Assembly (NCBI RefSeq): GCF_001742145.1
Contig: NZ_CP015749.1
Coordinates: 1,240,001 to 1,304,000 of the forward strand
Length of the DNA stretch: 64,000 nt
DNA from: Pectobacterium parmentieri
GTDB lineage: Bacteria; Pseudomonadota; Gammaproteobacteria; Enterobacterales; Enterobacteriaceae
Direction of reading: 5' to 3'
Positions 39,262 to 48,120 of the stretch are shown here, one piece after another. The translations under genes and the position numbers were made by a program. The notes under the pieces were generated by a model. That model did not search any database and had not been told where the DNA came from. It saw only the letters and a list, made by a program, of their open reading frames with translations. Numbering within the stretch: the first letter of the stretch is position 1; each line of letters begins with the position of its first letter.

Positions 39262-40878
39262 ATGCACTATGGATATTCTGCATTTTATGCCGCGTTGATG
39301 GCGGCCATAGCGGGCAATGCTGTCGCGGCGCAGGTTCCGGCGGGAACGGTTCTGGCTGAGAAACAGGAAATCGTTCGCCACATTAAGGATGAACCCGCTT
39401 CTCTCGATCCGATAAAAGCGGTGGGGTTGATGGAAGCTCAGGTGGCGCGCGATCTGTTTGAAGGGCTGGTCAATCAGGACGCCAAGGGGAACATTGTTCC
39501 GGGCGTAGCCCTGCGTTGGCAGACGACCGATAACCGCACGTTTATCTTTACCCTGCGTGATAATGCTCGCTGGTCTAACGGTGAACCCGTTACGGCAAAA
39601 GATTTTGTCTATAGTTGGCGTCGTCTGGTTACGCCTGCAAACAGCTCGTCATTCGCCTGGTTTGCCCGTCTTGCGGGGATTCAGAACGCTGAGCAGATTC
39701 TTGCTGGCAACATGCCCGCCGATCAGCTTGGGGTGACAGCCGTTAATGACCATACGCTGAAAATTCAGCTCAGCAAGCCAGTGCCTTATTTTGTCAGCCT
39801 GACGGCGAATTTCAGCCTGTTTCCCGTGCATCAGGCTACAGTAGAAAAATTCGGAAATGACTGGACGAAGCCGGGAAATCTGGTCGGAAATGGTGCGTTT
39901 AAGCTGGATCACCGCGTCGTTAATGAGAAGCTGGTGCTCACGCAGAATCAATATTATTGGGATAACGCCAATACGCGCCTGACAAAGGTCACTTTTGTTC
40001 CGATCAATCAGGAATCGAGTGCAACAAAACGCTATCTGTCCGGCGATATCGATATCACTGAGTCGTTTCCTAAAAATCTGTACCAGAAGCTGCTGAAAGA
40101 TTTACCCGGTCAGGTTTATACGCCGGATCAGCTTGGCACCTATTATTACGCGTTTAACACACAACGTCCGCCCACTAATGATGCTCGGGTGCGAAAAGCA
40201 CTGTCTTATGCTATCGATCGTAAAGTGATTGCGGAAAAAGTATTGGGCACGGGAGAAAAGCCAGCCTGGCACTTCACGCCGGATGTGACCGCCGGTTTCA
40301 AACCTACGGAAAGCCTGCTGCTGCAGTATTCTCAGGATGAGCTGAATGCGCAGGCCAAAGCGCTGATGACGGCTGCGGGCTATGGCCCAAACAATCCGCT
40401 GAAATTGTCGCTGCTGTACAACACCTCGGAAAGCCACCAGAAGATCGCGATTGCCGTGGCCTCTATGTGGAAGAAAACGCTGGGAGTGGATGTACGTTTG
40501 TCTAACCAGGAGTGGCAAACTTACATCGACAGCCGTAATAGCGGTAATTTTGACGTCGTGCGTGCGTCCTGGATCGGTGACTACAACGAGCCTTCGACAT
40601 TCCTCTCGCTGATGGCATCACACCATAGCGGTAATATCGCACGCTTTAAAAATGCGAATTACGATCGCGTGCTGGATGAGGCAGGCAACCAGACTAATCC
40701 GCAGGCACTGAATGCGGATTACAACCGGGCAGAGCAAATATTGATGGATGAAGCACCGATTGCGCCGATCTATCAATATACCAACGGACGCCTGATCAAG
40801 CCGTGGGTGAAGGGTTACCCCATAACTAACCCTGAAGACGTGGCATATAGCCACATGCTTTACATTGAAAAGCATTAG
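39262..40878 (+). CDS. mppA: Murein peptide-binding protein MppA
   Basis: A 538-residue periplasmic solute-binding protein (537 in E. coli) that brings murein tripeptide to the Opp permease. Signal peptide is residues 1-23 (AALMAAIAGNAVAA). The family signature is DEPASLDPIKAVGLMEAQVARDLFEGL in two blocks, and the C-terminal IAPIYQYTNGRLIKPWVKGYP is as in MppA. Neighbouring mpaA supports a role in murein recycling, though OppA-like function is possible. The ribosome site is weak (AGGTCAAATCATC). Confidence 0.93.
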   Translation: MHYGYSAFYAALMAAIAGNAVAAQVPAGTVLAEKQEIVRHIKDEPASLDPIKAVGLMEAQVARDLFEGLVNQDAKGNIVPGVALRWQTTDNRTFIFTLRDNARWSNGEPVTAKDFVYSWRRLVTPANSSSFAWFARLAGIQNAEQILAGNMPADQLGVTAVNDHTLKIQLSKPVPYFVSLTANFSLFPVHQATVEKFGNDWTKPGNLVGNGAFKLDHRVVNEKLVLTQNQYYWDNANTRLTKVTFVPINQESSATKRYLSGDIDITESFPKNLYQKLLKDLPGQVYTPDQLGTYYYAFNTQRPPTNDARVRKALSYAIDRKVIAEKVLGTGEKPAWHFTPDVTAGFKPTESLLLQYSQDELNAQAKALMTAAGYGPNNPLKLSLLYNTSESHQKIAIAVASMWKKTLGVDVRLSNQEWQTYIDSRNSGNFDVVRASWIGDYNEPSTFLSLMASHHSGNIARFKNANYDRVLDEAGNQTNPQALNADYNRAEQILMDEAPIAPIYQYTNGRLIKPWVKGYPITNPEDVAYSHMLYIEKH

Positions 40879-40884
40879 ATCCTG

Positions 40885-40911
40885 TATTGGCACATCGAAT
40901 ATGTGCCAATA
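40885..40911 (+). terminator. Hairpin downstream of mppA
   Basis: TATTGGCACAT (40885-40895) pairs perfectly with ATGTGCCAATA (40901-40911). A second GGCATG/CATGCC hairpin follows (about 40917-40939). There is no long U tract, so it may be a weak terminator or RNA-stabilising element. Confidence 0.6.
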
Positions 40912-41001
40912 AAGCTGGCATGGCCATGATGGTCATGCCGGTTAGCAAATCGTAGAGCTGGTAGCAAAAGAACTGAGAACCAAAACTGTCGGAGGCAAGA
41001 A

Positions 41002-41985
41002 GTGGAATCCTTTGCAGGAAAAGAGTTGCAACACAGCGGTGCGGTTCATGCGTATCAGTTGGATGGAAAGGGCGGGATTACCCCGATAGGCGAACAGGAC
41101 GTCGTTAACAGCGAGAAACCCTGTTGGCTGCACCTTGATTCTGCATTGCCTGCGAGTGTGCGCTGGCTGAATAAAACGACACTGGTGCCGGATAGCGTGC
41201 GCAATGCGTTGGCGGGGGAAAGTGTCCGGCCCAGAGTCACGCGTTTGGGTGAAGGCACGCTGATCACACTGCGCAGCATTAACTTGAATGCCAATGCGCG
41301 CCCGGACCAACTAGTGGCCGTCCGAGTGTTTATTACCGACAAGCTGATTATCTCTACCCGACGCCGTAAGATACTGGCGATTGAAGAGATTCTTACCGAT
41401 TTGAGGGAAGGCAATGGCCCGACGGACAGCGGAAGCTGGCTGGTTTCTATCGCGGAAGCACTGACCGATCATACCAGCGAGTTCATTGATGATTTGCATG
41501 AGAAAATCATCGATCTGGAAGACGATTTACTGGAACAAAAGATTCCACCGCGCGGTGAACTGGCGCTGATTCGCAAACAGCTTATCGTGCTGCGTCGCTA
41601 TATGACGCCGCAGCGTGATGTTTTCTCCCGTATTTCCGGCGAGAAACTGCCTTGGATGCAGGATGATGACCGCCGCAGAATGCAGGAAATTGCCGATCGA
41701 TTAGGGCGCGGGCTAGAGGATCTGGATGCCAGTATTGCCCGTACCACGGTGCTCTCGGATGAAATCACCGCCTTGATGACCGAGGCGATGAACCGCCGTA
41801 CCTATACGATGTCGCTTTTGGCGATGGTTTTTCTGCCGACGACATTTTTAACCGGGTTATTTGGCGTCAATTTAGGGGGGATTCCCGGCGGTGATGCACC
41901 GTTTGGTTTTTTCACTTTCTGCCTGATGTTGGTGATATTGGTTGGCGGCGTTGCATGGTGGTTAAAGCGCAGTAAATGGCTATAA
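41002..41985 (+). CDS. zntB: Zinc transporter ZntB (CorA family)
   Basis: A 327-residue member of the CorA metal transporter family, same length as E. coli ZntB. The large cytoplasmic funnel domain ends in two C-terminal membrane helices with the pore signature FGVNLGG (GxN) between them. The start is GTG at 41002 with GGAGG six bases upstream. It takes up or releases zinc across the inner membrane; zinc uptake driven by protons has been reported. FnrS follows, as in E. coli. Confidence 0.95.
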   Translation: MESFAGKELQHSGAVHAYQLDGKGGITPIGEQDVVNSEKPCWLHLDSALPASVRWLNKTTLVPDSVRNALAGESVRPRVTRLGEGTLITLRSINLNANARPDQLVAVRVFITDKLIISTRRRKILAIEEILTDLREGNGPTDSGSWLVSIAEALTDHTSEFIDDLHEKIIDLEDDLLEQKIPPRGELALIRKQLIVLRRYMTPQRDVFSRISGEKLPWMQDDDRRRMQEIADRLGRGLEDLDASIARTTVLSDEITALMTEAMNRRTYTMSLLAMVFLPTTFLTGLFGVNLGGIPGGDAPFGFFTFCLMLVILVGGVAWWLKRSKWL

Positions 41986-42054
41986 CGACTCATGGTGAGT
42001 GGGGGGCGTAGATCGTCACAAACTGGCGTGAAGGGCTAAAAAACCACGCGTAAA

Positions 42055-42068
42055 TTGAGCAATATCAA
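42055..42068 (+). promoter_or_regulatory. FNR site of the fnrS promoter
   Basis: TTGAGCAATATCAA matches 9 of 10 defined positions of the FNR consensus TTGAT-N4-ATCAA. It is centred about 42 bases upstream of the expected fnrS start at 42104, and a -10 element TATCAT lies at 42094-42099. This is the arrangement of a class II FNR-activated promoter. Confidence 0.88.
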
Positions 42069-42103
42069 CATTTTTTATCTTGTTGTGCGGCACTATCATT
42101 CCC

Positions 42104-42224
42104 GCAGGTGAATGCAACGTCAAGCGATGGGCGTTGCGCTCCATATTGTCTTACTTCCTTTTTTGAATTACTGCATAGCACAATTGATTCACACCATGCC
42201 GACAATTTTGTCGGCTTTTTTTTT
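42104..42224 (+). ncRNA. fnrS: FnrS small regulatory RNA
   Basis: From GCAGGTGAATGCAACG (42104) to ACAATTGATTC (about 42190) the sequence is identical, or nearly so, to E. coli FnrS. The RNA ends in a terminator: GCCGACA (42198-42204) pairs with TGTCGGC (42209-42215), followed by nine T. FnrS is an Hfq-binding RNA made under anaerobiosis; it represses aerobic and oxidative-stress genes. It sits next to zntB, as in E. coli. The terminator nearly abuts the 3' end of the convergent gene at 42226. Confidence 0.95.
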
Positions 42225-42225
42225 G

Positions 42226-42510
42226 TTATTTTAGTGTCTCGTCCGGCCCTTTGGCTTCAGAACGCAAGGCAGCTAATGCTGTTTCCAGCTTTTTTTTGTT
42301 ATAAAGCAAAGACACGCCATATCCGAAGCAAACCACCGCCAAAAGTAGTTGAGCATATGGATAGGTACTATCGTCATAAGGATTAGAATAAAGCTCCAAA
42401 AAAGCGGATATAGCGGTGGCAAAACCACCGAAAAATACCCATTTTTTAGCTCTTATTTTCCCCTGTAATTCCTTTTCTAACCGTTCAACGGTTGTATTTT
42501 TTTGTTCCAT
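42226..42510 (-). CDS. Small membrane protein, unknown
   Basis: A 94-residue protein (95 from the ATG at 42513). A charged, probably coiled-coil N-terminus (TTVERLEKELQGKIRAKKW) is followed by two hydrophobic segments (VFFGGFATAISAFLEL and QLLLAVVCFGYGVSLLY) and a charged tail. No family recognised. The ATG at 42510 has AAGGTG upstream. It occupies the place of dbpA in E. coli, between fnrS and ttcA. Confidence 0.65.
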   Translation of the reverse strand: MEQKNTTVERLEKELQGKIRAKKWVFFGGFATAISAFLELYSNPYDDSTYPYAQLLLAVVCFGYGVSLLYNKKKLETALAALRSEAKGPDETLK

Positions 42511-42559
42511 CATCGCACCTTAGCATTAAACATAAAACAGGGCATTGAATGCCCTGTGC

Positions 42560-43495
42560 CTACTTTATTTCCAACACGTCAAGGCGGGTGAGCAATGGCG
42601 CGTCGTCATCTTCTTCCGGCTGCCAGCCAGCAGGCTGTAACGGCAGTTCTTCACGGTCAAAAGCCAAATCGCCACCATCCACCACTTCGCTACCGTGACG
42701 AATATTTTTGAAATCAAACAGCGTATGATCGGCAAGATGCGAAGGAACAACGTTCTGCATGGCGCTGAACATGGTCTCAATACGACCGGGGTGGCGTTTG
42801 TCCCAATCGCGCAGCATATCTTTAATCACCTGACGTTGCAGATTTGGCTGCGATCCGCATAGATTACACGGAATAATCGGGTATTGGCGCGCTTCGGCAA
42901 AGCGTTCGATATCTTTTTCACGGCAGTAGGCAAGCGGGCGGATGACGATATGTTTACCGTCGTCACTCATTAGCTTCGGTGGCATGCCTTTCAACTTTCC
43001 ACCGTAGAACATATTCAGAAACAGCGTTTGCAAAATATCGTCGCGGTGGTGGCCAAGAGCGATTTTTGTCGCACCGAGCTCCGTCGCGGTACGATACAAA
43101 ATCCCACGGCGCAGGCGCGAACACAGCGAGCATGTGGTTTTACCTTCCGGGATCTTATCTTTCACAATCCCGTAAGTATTTTCTTCGACGATCTTGTACT
43201 CCACGCCGATGCTATCAAGGTATTGCGGCAGCACATGCTCCGGGAACCCTGGCTGCTTCTGATCCAGATTTACCGCGACGAGGGAAAAGCTAATAGGGGC
43301 GCTCTGCTGCAGATTACGTAGGATCTCCAGCATGGTGAAGCTATCTTTCCCGCCGGACAGGCACACCATGATGCGGTCGCCTTCTTCAATCATATTAAAA
43401 TCAGCGATCGCTTCGCCGACGTTACGGCGGAGACGTTTTTGCAACTTGTTGAGGTTGTATTGTTGTTTCTGGTTAGTTTGTTGATTTTCTTGCAT
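42560..43495 (-). CDS. ttcA: tRNA 2-thiocytidine synthetase TtcA
   Basis: A 311-residue enzyme (311 in E. coli) that thiolates cytidine 32 of some tRNAs using ATP. The PP-loop motif SGGKDS lies near residue 47, and two Cys pairs (TTCSLC near 122 and IPCNLC near 213) bind the Fe-S cluster. The N-terminus [20 protein letters not shown] matches. The 5' end of this gene is the attachment site of the Rac prophage in E. coli, and an integrase fragment lies just upstream here. Confidence 0.97.
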   Translation of the reverse strand: MQENQQTNQKQQYNLNKLQKRLRRNVGEAIADFNMIEEGDRIMVCLSGGKDSFTMLEILRNLQQSAPISFSLVAVNLDQKQPGFPEHVLPQYLDSIGVEYKIVEENTYGIVKDKIPEGKTTCSLCSRLRRGILYRTATELGATKIALGHHRDDILQTLFLNMFYGGKLKGMPPKLMSDDGKHIVIRPLAYCREKDIERFAEARQYPIIPCNLCGSQPNLQRQVIKDMLRDWDKRHPGRIETMFSAMQNVVPSHLADHTLFDFKNIRHGSEVVDGGDLAFDREELPLQPAGWQPEEDDDAPLLTRLDVLEIK

Positions 43496-43543
43496 TTTAT
43501 TCTATTCCTACACCCTCAAGGGGCACCAAAGGGGCAAAACGAT

Positions 43544-43819
43544 TCACAGCGCGAGTTTCCGATTCAGCATGCCAACCTGATCTTCATTCATGTCTTCAAT
43601 CCATTTCCCGTAGATTTCATACACCATTTGCGCGTTCTCATGTCCCATTTGGTTCGCAATAAACGAAGGGTTTGCACCTGCCGAGAGTAACCAGCAAGCA
43701 TAAGTATGGCGCGTATGGTACGGATTACGGCGACGAATGCCAGATCGTTTTACTGTGGTAACAGGAAAACAGTTCATCTGTTCTGTTTTGTTCCCGAAGA
43801 ATGACGCCATTTTTTGCAA
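43544..43819 (-). pseudogene. C-terminal fragment of a tyrosine-recombinase integrase
   Basis: The reading of 91 codons ends with a clear phage integrase C-terminus: HTRHTYACWLLSAGANPSF (HxxR box), MGHENAQMVYEIYGKW with the catalytic Tyr. The first 25 or so residues do not look like integrase, and the catalytic N-terminal two thirds (core-binding domain and first catalytic Arg) are missing, so this is the remnant of a lost prophage or island. It lies 48 bases upstream of ttcA. Confidence 0.8.
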
Positions 43820-43874
43820 AAACGTAATTTATCGCTATCTTGAAAAGAGTGTTCCATCAATAGAGGAATATATC

Positions 43875-44042
43875 GTGAGTCAAAACACATCAAAAGGAAC
43901 GTCGTCAAGCCATCCTCAACAGGGAGGAAACTGGCCTAGCACAACCGGAAATCCGTCTGGTGGTAATAGGGGTAATGCACCTTCATCGTCAGGAGGGAAC
44001 TCAGGGAAAACAGGAGGAGGGTCTGGGAAATCAGGAAAATAG
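43875..44042 (+). CDS. Gly/Ser-rich small protein
   Basis: A 55-residue, low-complexity, basic protein starting at a GTG with AGAGGA seven bases upstream (MSQNTSKGTSSSHPQQGG). It is almost entirely Gly, Ser, Asn, Thr and Lys, and lacks hydrophobic residues, so it is probably disordered. A terminator follows at once. The good ribosome site and terminator support a real gene; a longer in-frame reading upstream has a different composition and is unlikely. Function unknown. Confidence 0.5.
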   Translation: MSQNTSKGTSSSHPQQGGNWPSTTGNPSGGNRGNAPSSSGGNSGKTGGGSGKSGK

Positions 44043-44077
44043 GAGTAATTCTATAAAGCAGAACTGCATTATAAAAA

Positions 44078-44118
44078 AACACTACGACTGGCGAGCTAAA
44101 TAAGCTAGCCGTAGTGTT
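44078..44118. terminator. Terminator after the Gly/Ser-rich gene
   Basis: AACACTACG (44078-44086) pairs with CGTAGTGTT (44110-44118), with an inner AGCT-containing stem. A tracts on the left and ATTATTTATT on the right allow it to work in both directions, for the small gene and for the minus-strand pseudogene. Confidence 0.7.
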
Positions 44119-44135
44119 ATTATTTATTGAATCAT

Positions 44136-44412
44136 TTATTGCGGCAAAACTTCTTCAATTTTAGTGATGTGTGCATCACCGCTTAGTGGTTTATAAATGT
44201 GGGTTTTAACCATTTTTAATGGTGCATCTGGATGATGTTACCGTGCCTTTGGTCAGAAAAGAGTAGTTAGTGCCTGACACCACCTGCGTTGCGACAAATA
44301 AAGGGGAATAAGTTACGCCCAGCAGATGTACGGTTGCTTTAAAAAGCGCTTCATCTGCATCATCCAAGTTTCGAAAAGTAGTCCATCCACCAAGAAGTTA
44401 ATTTGACATCAT
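44136..44412 (-). pseudogene. Broken cystatin (stefin)-like protease inhibitor gene
   Basis: The minus strand encodes MMSN, a TAA stop at 44398-44400, then LLGGWTTFRNLDDADEALF and VATQVVSGTNYSFLTKGTV. After a one-base frameshift near 44240 it continues as MVKTHIYKPLSGDAHITKIE up to a TAA at 44136. The QVVSG loop followed by TNY, and the N-terminal double Gly, are the hallmarks of type 1 cystatins (stefins), inhibitors of papain-like cysteine proteases. A CAA-to-TAA change in codon 5 and the frameshift make it a pseudogene. A ribosome site (AAGGTG) is still present. Confidence 0.7.
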
Positions 44413-44954
44413 GTCACCTTATTTAATTTAAATGTTAATATTATTGCCGTGATGCTCCAATAGTCTTTCCTGGAAAATTGGAATGATACTATTCGATTCG
44501 ATTTTATTTATCAATGAAAATTGATTACTTTATTTATATAAAAATATTATGTAAATGGGGAAAACAATAACTGAAACTTGGTGTTTAAATAAAAAACAAT
44601 AGCAATCTTAATAATTAAAAACAACTCCGCACCTAATTGTTATCTTTAAAATAAAGATTAAATGCTTATTTTTAATAAAAAAACGACAAGCTATCTATGC
44701 TATTACTTATCTTAAAGATAAGTGCGTTTAGCGTGAATAAAACATGGCATTCGGTACATTGTTTCGACTTACGAGAGATAGTTTTTGTCGTTCTCTCTGG
44801 CTCGGGGAGAGGGGGGAACATACCTTTTACTTCACGTTCGAGGTTGCCGATGGGAGGCGTGGTGGATATAGTCTTTGTCTGAAAAGCCATTCTCTGGGTT
44901 CTGGCGCAAAGCGTCGTGTCGAAAGCGACAGCCCACCCGATTCGAGGCCAAAAC
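44413..44954. other. AT-rich intergenic region before the DUF333 lipoprotein gene
   Basis: About 540 bases, the left 300 extremely AT-rich. It holds two palindromes with AAGAT half-sites (44642-44658 and 44705-44723). Overlapping readings on both strands at 44.7-45.0 kb have no family features and are probably chance. The right end carries the ribosome site of the next gene. Confidence 0.5.
44705..44723. promoter_or_regulatory. 19-bp perfect palindrome, candidate operator
   Basis: ACTTATCTTAAAGATAAGT has 9-bp arms around a single base. A related palindrome, ATCTTTA-AAA-TAAAGAT, lies 47 bases upstream at 44642-44658. They precede the DUF333 lipoprotein gene by about 230 bases. No regulator can be named from the sequence. 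Confidence 0.4.
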
Positions 44955-45245
44955 ATGAAATTATTGCCATGGTTATGTACTGCTGCTGCGTTGCTGCTGG
45001 TGGGATGCAGCAATCATAGTGAAAACACTGCGGCTACCCAACAAAAAGCCACGCAAAATGATGATGAAAATGTAGCAGTGCTACTGAAAAGTAGTTCTCC
45101 GATTGACGTTAACTGTACGCTGATTGGTGGGACGATGGCTGTTTCCAGGCAGCTTGACGGGGCGAGCGTGGGAGCCTGTCAGTTAGCCAACGGTAAGCGC
45201 TGTAGCGAACAATCACTGATGAATGGCAGTTGTCCGGCAGGGTGA
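44955..45245 (+). CDS. DUF333 lipoprotein
   Basis: A 96-residue lipoprotein. The signal peptide (MKLLPWLCTAAALLLVGC) ends in a lipobox with Cys18. A low-complexity stretch (NHSENTAATQQKATQNDDEN) leads to a C-terminal DUF333 domain (CTLIGGTMAVSRQLDGASVG, then CQLANGKRCSEQSLMNG), with Cys residues in the usual places. Relatives are annotated as putative haemolysins, but their function is unknown. The ATG at 44955 has GAGG seven bases upstream. Confidence 0.85.
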   Translation: MKLLPWLCTAAALLLVGCSNHSENTAATQQKATQNDDENVAVLLKSSSPIDVNCTLIGGTMAVSRQLDGASVGACQLANGKRCSEQSLMNGSCPAG

Positions 45246-45271
45246 GTGTGCGGCAGTCTGCACTGCCGCGA

Positions 45272-45422
45272 TATACCCGTCATACTTCAAGTTGCATGAG
45301 CGTCGGCTGAGCTACCCGGCACCACTTATGTGTGCCTCACTCCTTCGGGGTCAGCGCAAGCGCTGTTTAAAAACGTGTTGTCGTTTTTATCCTGACCTGA
45401 AACTCGAATTATTTAGGGTATA
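45272..45422. repeat. Palindromic intergenic repeat, copy 3 (151 bp)
   Basis: Left end TATACCCGTCATACTTCAAG and right end AAACTCGAATTATTTAGGGT are inverted repeats. The internal module is the GCGCAAGCGC..AACGTGTTGTCGTTTTTATCCTGA type, unlike the CCCCAG hairpin of copy 2. It ends six bases from the ldhA stop codon and may form the 3' end of the ldhA mRNA. Confidence 0.8.
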
Positions 45423-45427
45423 CAAGG

Positions 45428-46420
45428 TCAAGATGCAACCAGATTGGCGCAAGTGGCGTTCTGGCTGATGTCTTTCAGGTTCTGTAGCGTGGTTTGAGAA
45501 ATGCTGATCAGCGCTTCTTCGGTCAGGAAAGCCTGATGCCCGGTAAACAGTACGTTGTGGCATGCCGATAGGCGGCGGAAAATATCGTCCTGGATCACAT
45601 CGTTAGATTTATCGGCAAAGAAGAGATCGCGCTCGTTTTCATAAACGTCCATCCCCAGTGCGCCAATTTTTTGCTGCTTCAACGCATCGATAGCGGCCTG
45701 CGAATCGATCAATCCACCACGGCTGGTATTGACGATCATGACGCCATTTTTCATTTGTGCAAAGGCTGCCTGATTGAGCAAATGGTGATTTTCCGGTGTC
45801 AGCGGGCAGTGTAGGGAGATGACGTCCGCGTTGGCATACAGCGTTTTTAGATCGACATACTCCGCTCCTAACTCCAGTGCCTGTGGGTTCGGGTAGGGAT
45901 CGAAGGCCAGCAGACGCATGCCAAAGCCTTTCAGGATACGCATGGTGGCTACGCCAATTTTTCCTGTGCCGATAATACCCGCCGTCCGGTTATGCATATT
46001 GAACCCAATCAACCCTTCCAGAGAGAAGTTCGCGTCGCGGGTACGCTGATAGGCGCGGTGAATACGGCGGTTAAGCGTCAACATCAGGCCCACAGCGTGT
46101 TCGGCTACCGCTTCAGGAGAATACGCAGGAACGCGTACCACGTTGATGCCCAGCTCCTTCGCCGCGTCCAGATCGACATTGTTAAAACCCGCACAGCGTA
46201 ACGCCAGCGTTTTAATGCCTAACTCTGCCAGTTCGGTCAACACTTCACGGCCGCCGTCATCGTTCACGAAGATGCAAACGGCCTGACAGCCCGCGGCTGT
46301 TTTCGCGGTGCGCGATGTCAGCATGAAATCAAAAAACTCCAGTTCATAGCCAAACTGTTGATTGACCAGTTCCAGATATTTACGGTCATACTGCTTAGTG
46401 CTGTAAATTGCCAATTTCAT
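45428..46420 (-). CDS. ldhA: D-lactate dehydrogenase, fermentative
   Basis: A 330-residue NAD-dependent enzyme (329 in E. coli) that reduces pyruvate to D-lactate in fermentation. The nucleotide-binding motif is GIIGTGKIG near residue 150. The catalytic Arg is in NTSRGGLID near 235, Glu in DVYENE near 264, and His in TGHQAFLTEEA near 296. The start MKLAIYSTKQYDRKYLE follows GGAGAAACTATCA. Its neighbour ydbH is as in E. coli, but an Aer-type receptor lies between. Confidence 0.96.
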   Translation of the reverse strand: MKLAIYSTKQYDRKYLELVNQQFGYELEFFDFMLTSRTAKTAAGCQAVCIFVNDDGGREVLTELAELGIKTLALRCAGFNNVDLDAAKELGINVVRVPAYSPEAVAEHAVGLMLTLNRRIHRAYQRTRDANFSLEGLIGFNMHNRTAGIIGTGKIGVATMRILKGFGMRLLAFDPYPNPQALELGAEYVDLKTLYANADVISLHCPLTPENHHLLNQAAFAQMKNGVMIVNTSRGGLIDSQAAIDALKQQKIGALGMDVYENERDLFFADKSNDVIQDDIFRRLSACHNVLFTGHQAFLTEEALISISQTTLQNLKDISQNATCANLVAS

Positions 46421-46474
46421 TGATAGTTTCTCCGAAAAATCCTCAGATTAAGCTATCAGAAAATCGGGCGGCGA

Positions 46475-46506
46475 CAAACCGTTACCTTACTGACAGTAAC
46501 GGTTTG
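46475..46506. repeat. Perfect 11-bp inverted repeat between ldhA and the aer gene
   Basis: CAAACCGTTAC (46475-46485) and GTAACGGTTTG (46496-46506) flank a 10-base centre. It lies 32 bases past the stop of the receptor gene and 54 bases upstream of the ldhA start, so it could be a Rho-assisted terminator of the former or an operator of the latter. No U tract is seen. Confidence 0.5.
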
Positions 46507-46538
46507 CAAATAAGAGGGGTAACGGCGTAAGAGCAGGG

Positions 46539-48092
46539 TTAGCGAGGAATGCTGAAGACCGATACGGCTTCAGACATGGTAGCGATCTGTTGTTCCAGGC
46601 TGCTGATGGCAGAACTGGAATGCGTAGCCAAAATGGTGTTCTGGCGGGTCAATTCATCAATATTATTCACCGCTGAGTTAATTTGCCCCAGCCCTTGTGA
46701 TTGCTCTTGTGTTGCCAGGCTGATTTGATTCACGAGCTGCGTGACCTGCTGCACCTGCGTCAGTATGTTCTGCATTGACTGACTGGTGTTATTGACCAAT
46801 TTATCGCTGGTGTGAATGTTGGTAATGGTGGTATCGATAATCTCTGCGATGTCCTTGGCGGCGGCGGCACTCCGCTGCGCCAGAATACGCACTTCCCCCG
46901 CAACCACGGCGAAACTCTTGCCTTGTTCTCCCGCATGCGCGGCTTCTACTGCTGCATTGAGCGCCAGGATATTCGTTTGGAACGCCAGATTATCCAGCAC
47001 GCTGATGATATCGGTGATCTCTTTGCTGGAACGGGTCATGGTTGCCATGGTATCCGTTACCTGACTGACCGCTTTCTCACCCGCATCCACGGCCTGATTA
47101 GCATCGTTGGCACAGCGTGTCGCTAGCTGTGTAGCCGAAGCATTGCTTTTAATCGTCGCCGTCAACTGTTCCACTGAGGAGGCGGTGGATTGCAAACTTT
47201 GTGAGGTATCTTCGCAACGCTGGCTTAGCGTGTAATTCCCCGAAGCAATCTCGCCACAGGCGTGACGTAGTTCGGCCAGTTTACCGTTGACATCATCGAC
47301 AAACGTGCGGAAATTCATACCAGACTGATTGACTGCGCGTAATAGCATGCCGACTTCGTCCACCCGATTAAGTTGAAATGAATTATCTGCCTGCCCGGAT
47401 GCGGAGTTAATGGCTTGCCGTAGAATTTTTTCCAGGGGTTTTGCCACGTGTCGAACTAATAATTCGCTGGTTATTGTCGCGCCAGCGAGTAGCACCAAGA
47501 CAAAAACGAGTAGCGGAGTGGTGAGAGGAGAGGTAGCGAATAAGAAAAGAAGTGTGAATAGCATGAAAAGGAAAACGTAGCTTCGTATCCGCCAACGCAC
47601 GGGAATGACGTTAAATAAGCTAAGCAGTTTTAACGGCCCTTTATAAATCAATAATCCCTGATAGAGCCGACGATTTTTTAATTTATCCTCGTTCATTTGG
47701 CGGTAAAGTGCCTCTGCCTGCCGAACCTCCTCCGGTAAAACTCGCGTTCGTACCGACATATATCCGGTTATTTTCCCTTCCTTCATTAGCGGCGTCGTAC
47801 TGGCTTTCACCCAATAGTAATCGCCACTTTTACGGCGGTTCTTGACGACTGCCGTCCAAATTTTTCCTGCCTTCAGCGTTGCCCACATGTCGGTAAACGC
47901 CTGTGGGGGCATGTCCGGGTGGCGCACGATATTGTGAGGCTGATGGAGAATTTCCTCAAAGTCGTAACCACTGGCATCAATAAAATCGTCATTTGCATAA
48001 GTGATATGGCTATCGGTGGTCGTCACCGACATTAGCTTGGCTTTTTCATCTAATAAATACTGAATATCGCTGACAGGAAAATTCTTACGCAT
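46539..48092 (-). CDS. aer: Aer-type aerotaxis/energy taxis receptor
   Basis: A 517-residue chemoreceptor (Aer of E. coli has 506). A PAS domain that should bind FAD (residues 10-120; [38 protein letters not shown]) is followed by a linker and a hydrophobic hairpin in the membrane (about 170-210, no periplasmic domain), a HAMP segment and a methyl-accepting coiled coil with the hairpin tip [20 protein letters not shown]. It senses redox state and controls CheA. No C-terminal CheR-tethering pentapeptide is present. Several Aer homologues may exist in the genome, so the symbol is by family. Confidence 0.9.
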   Translation of the reverse strand: MRKNFPVSDIQYLLDEKAKLMSVTTTDSHITYANDDFIDASGYDFEEILHQPHNIVRHPDMPPQAFTDMWATLKAGKIWTAVVKNRRKSGDYYWVKASTTPLMKEGKITGYMSVRTRVLPEEVRQAEALYRQMNEDKLKNRRLYQGLLIYKGPLKLLSLFNVIPVRWRIRSYVFLFMLFTLLFLFATSPLTTPLLVFVLVLLAGATITSELLVRHVAKPLEKILRQAINSASGQADNSFQLNRVDEVGMLLRAVNQSGMNFRTFVDDVNGKLAELRHACGEIASGNYTLSQRCEDTSQSLQSTASSVEQLTATIKSNASATQLATRCANDANQAVDAGEKAVSQVTDTMATMTRSSKEITDIISVLDNLAFQTNILALNAAVEAAHAGEQGKSFAVVAGEVRILAQRSAAAAKDIAEIIDTTITNIHTSDKLVNNTSQSMQNILTQVQQVTQLVNQISLATQEQSQGLGQINSAVNNIDELTRQNTILATHSSSAISSLEQQIATMSEAVSVFSIPR

Positions 48093-48120
48093 TTATTGAT
48101 CCTTTTAGTATAAGCAAGCA

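Noticed and set aside
42108..42386. 92-codon plus-strand frame
   Set aside because: It starts inside FnrS, crosses its terminator and lies antisense to the small membrane-protein gene.
44672..45019. Overlapping frames on both strands before the DUF333 lipoprotein
   Set aside because: No family features, and composition inconsistent; the lipoprotein frame with a lipobox and ribosome site explains the right part.
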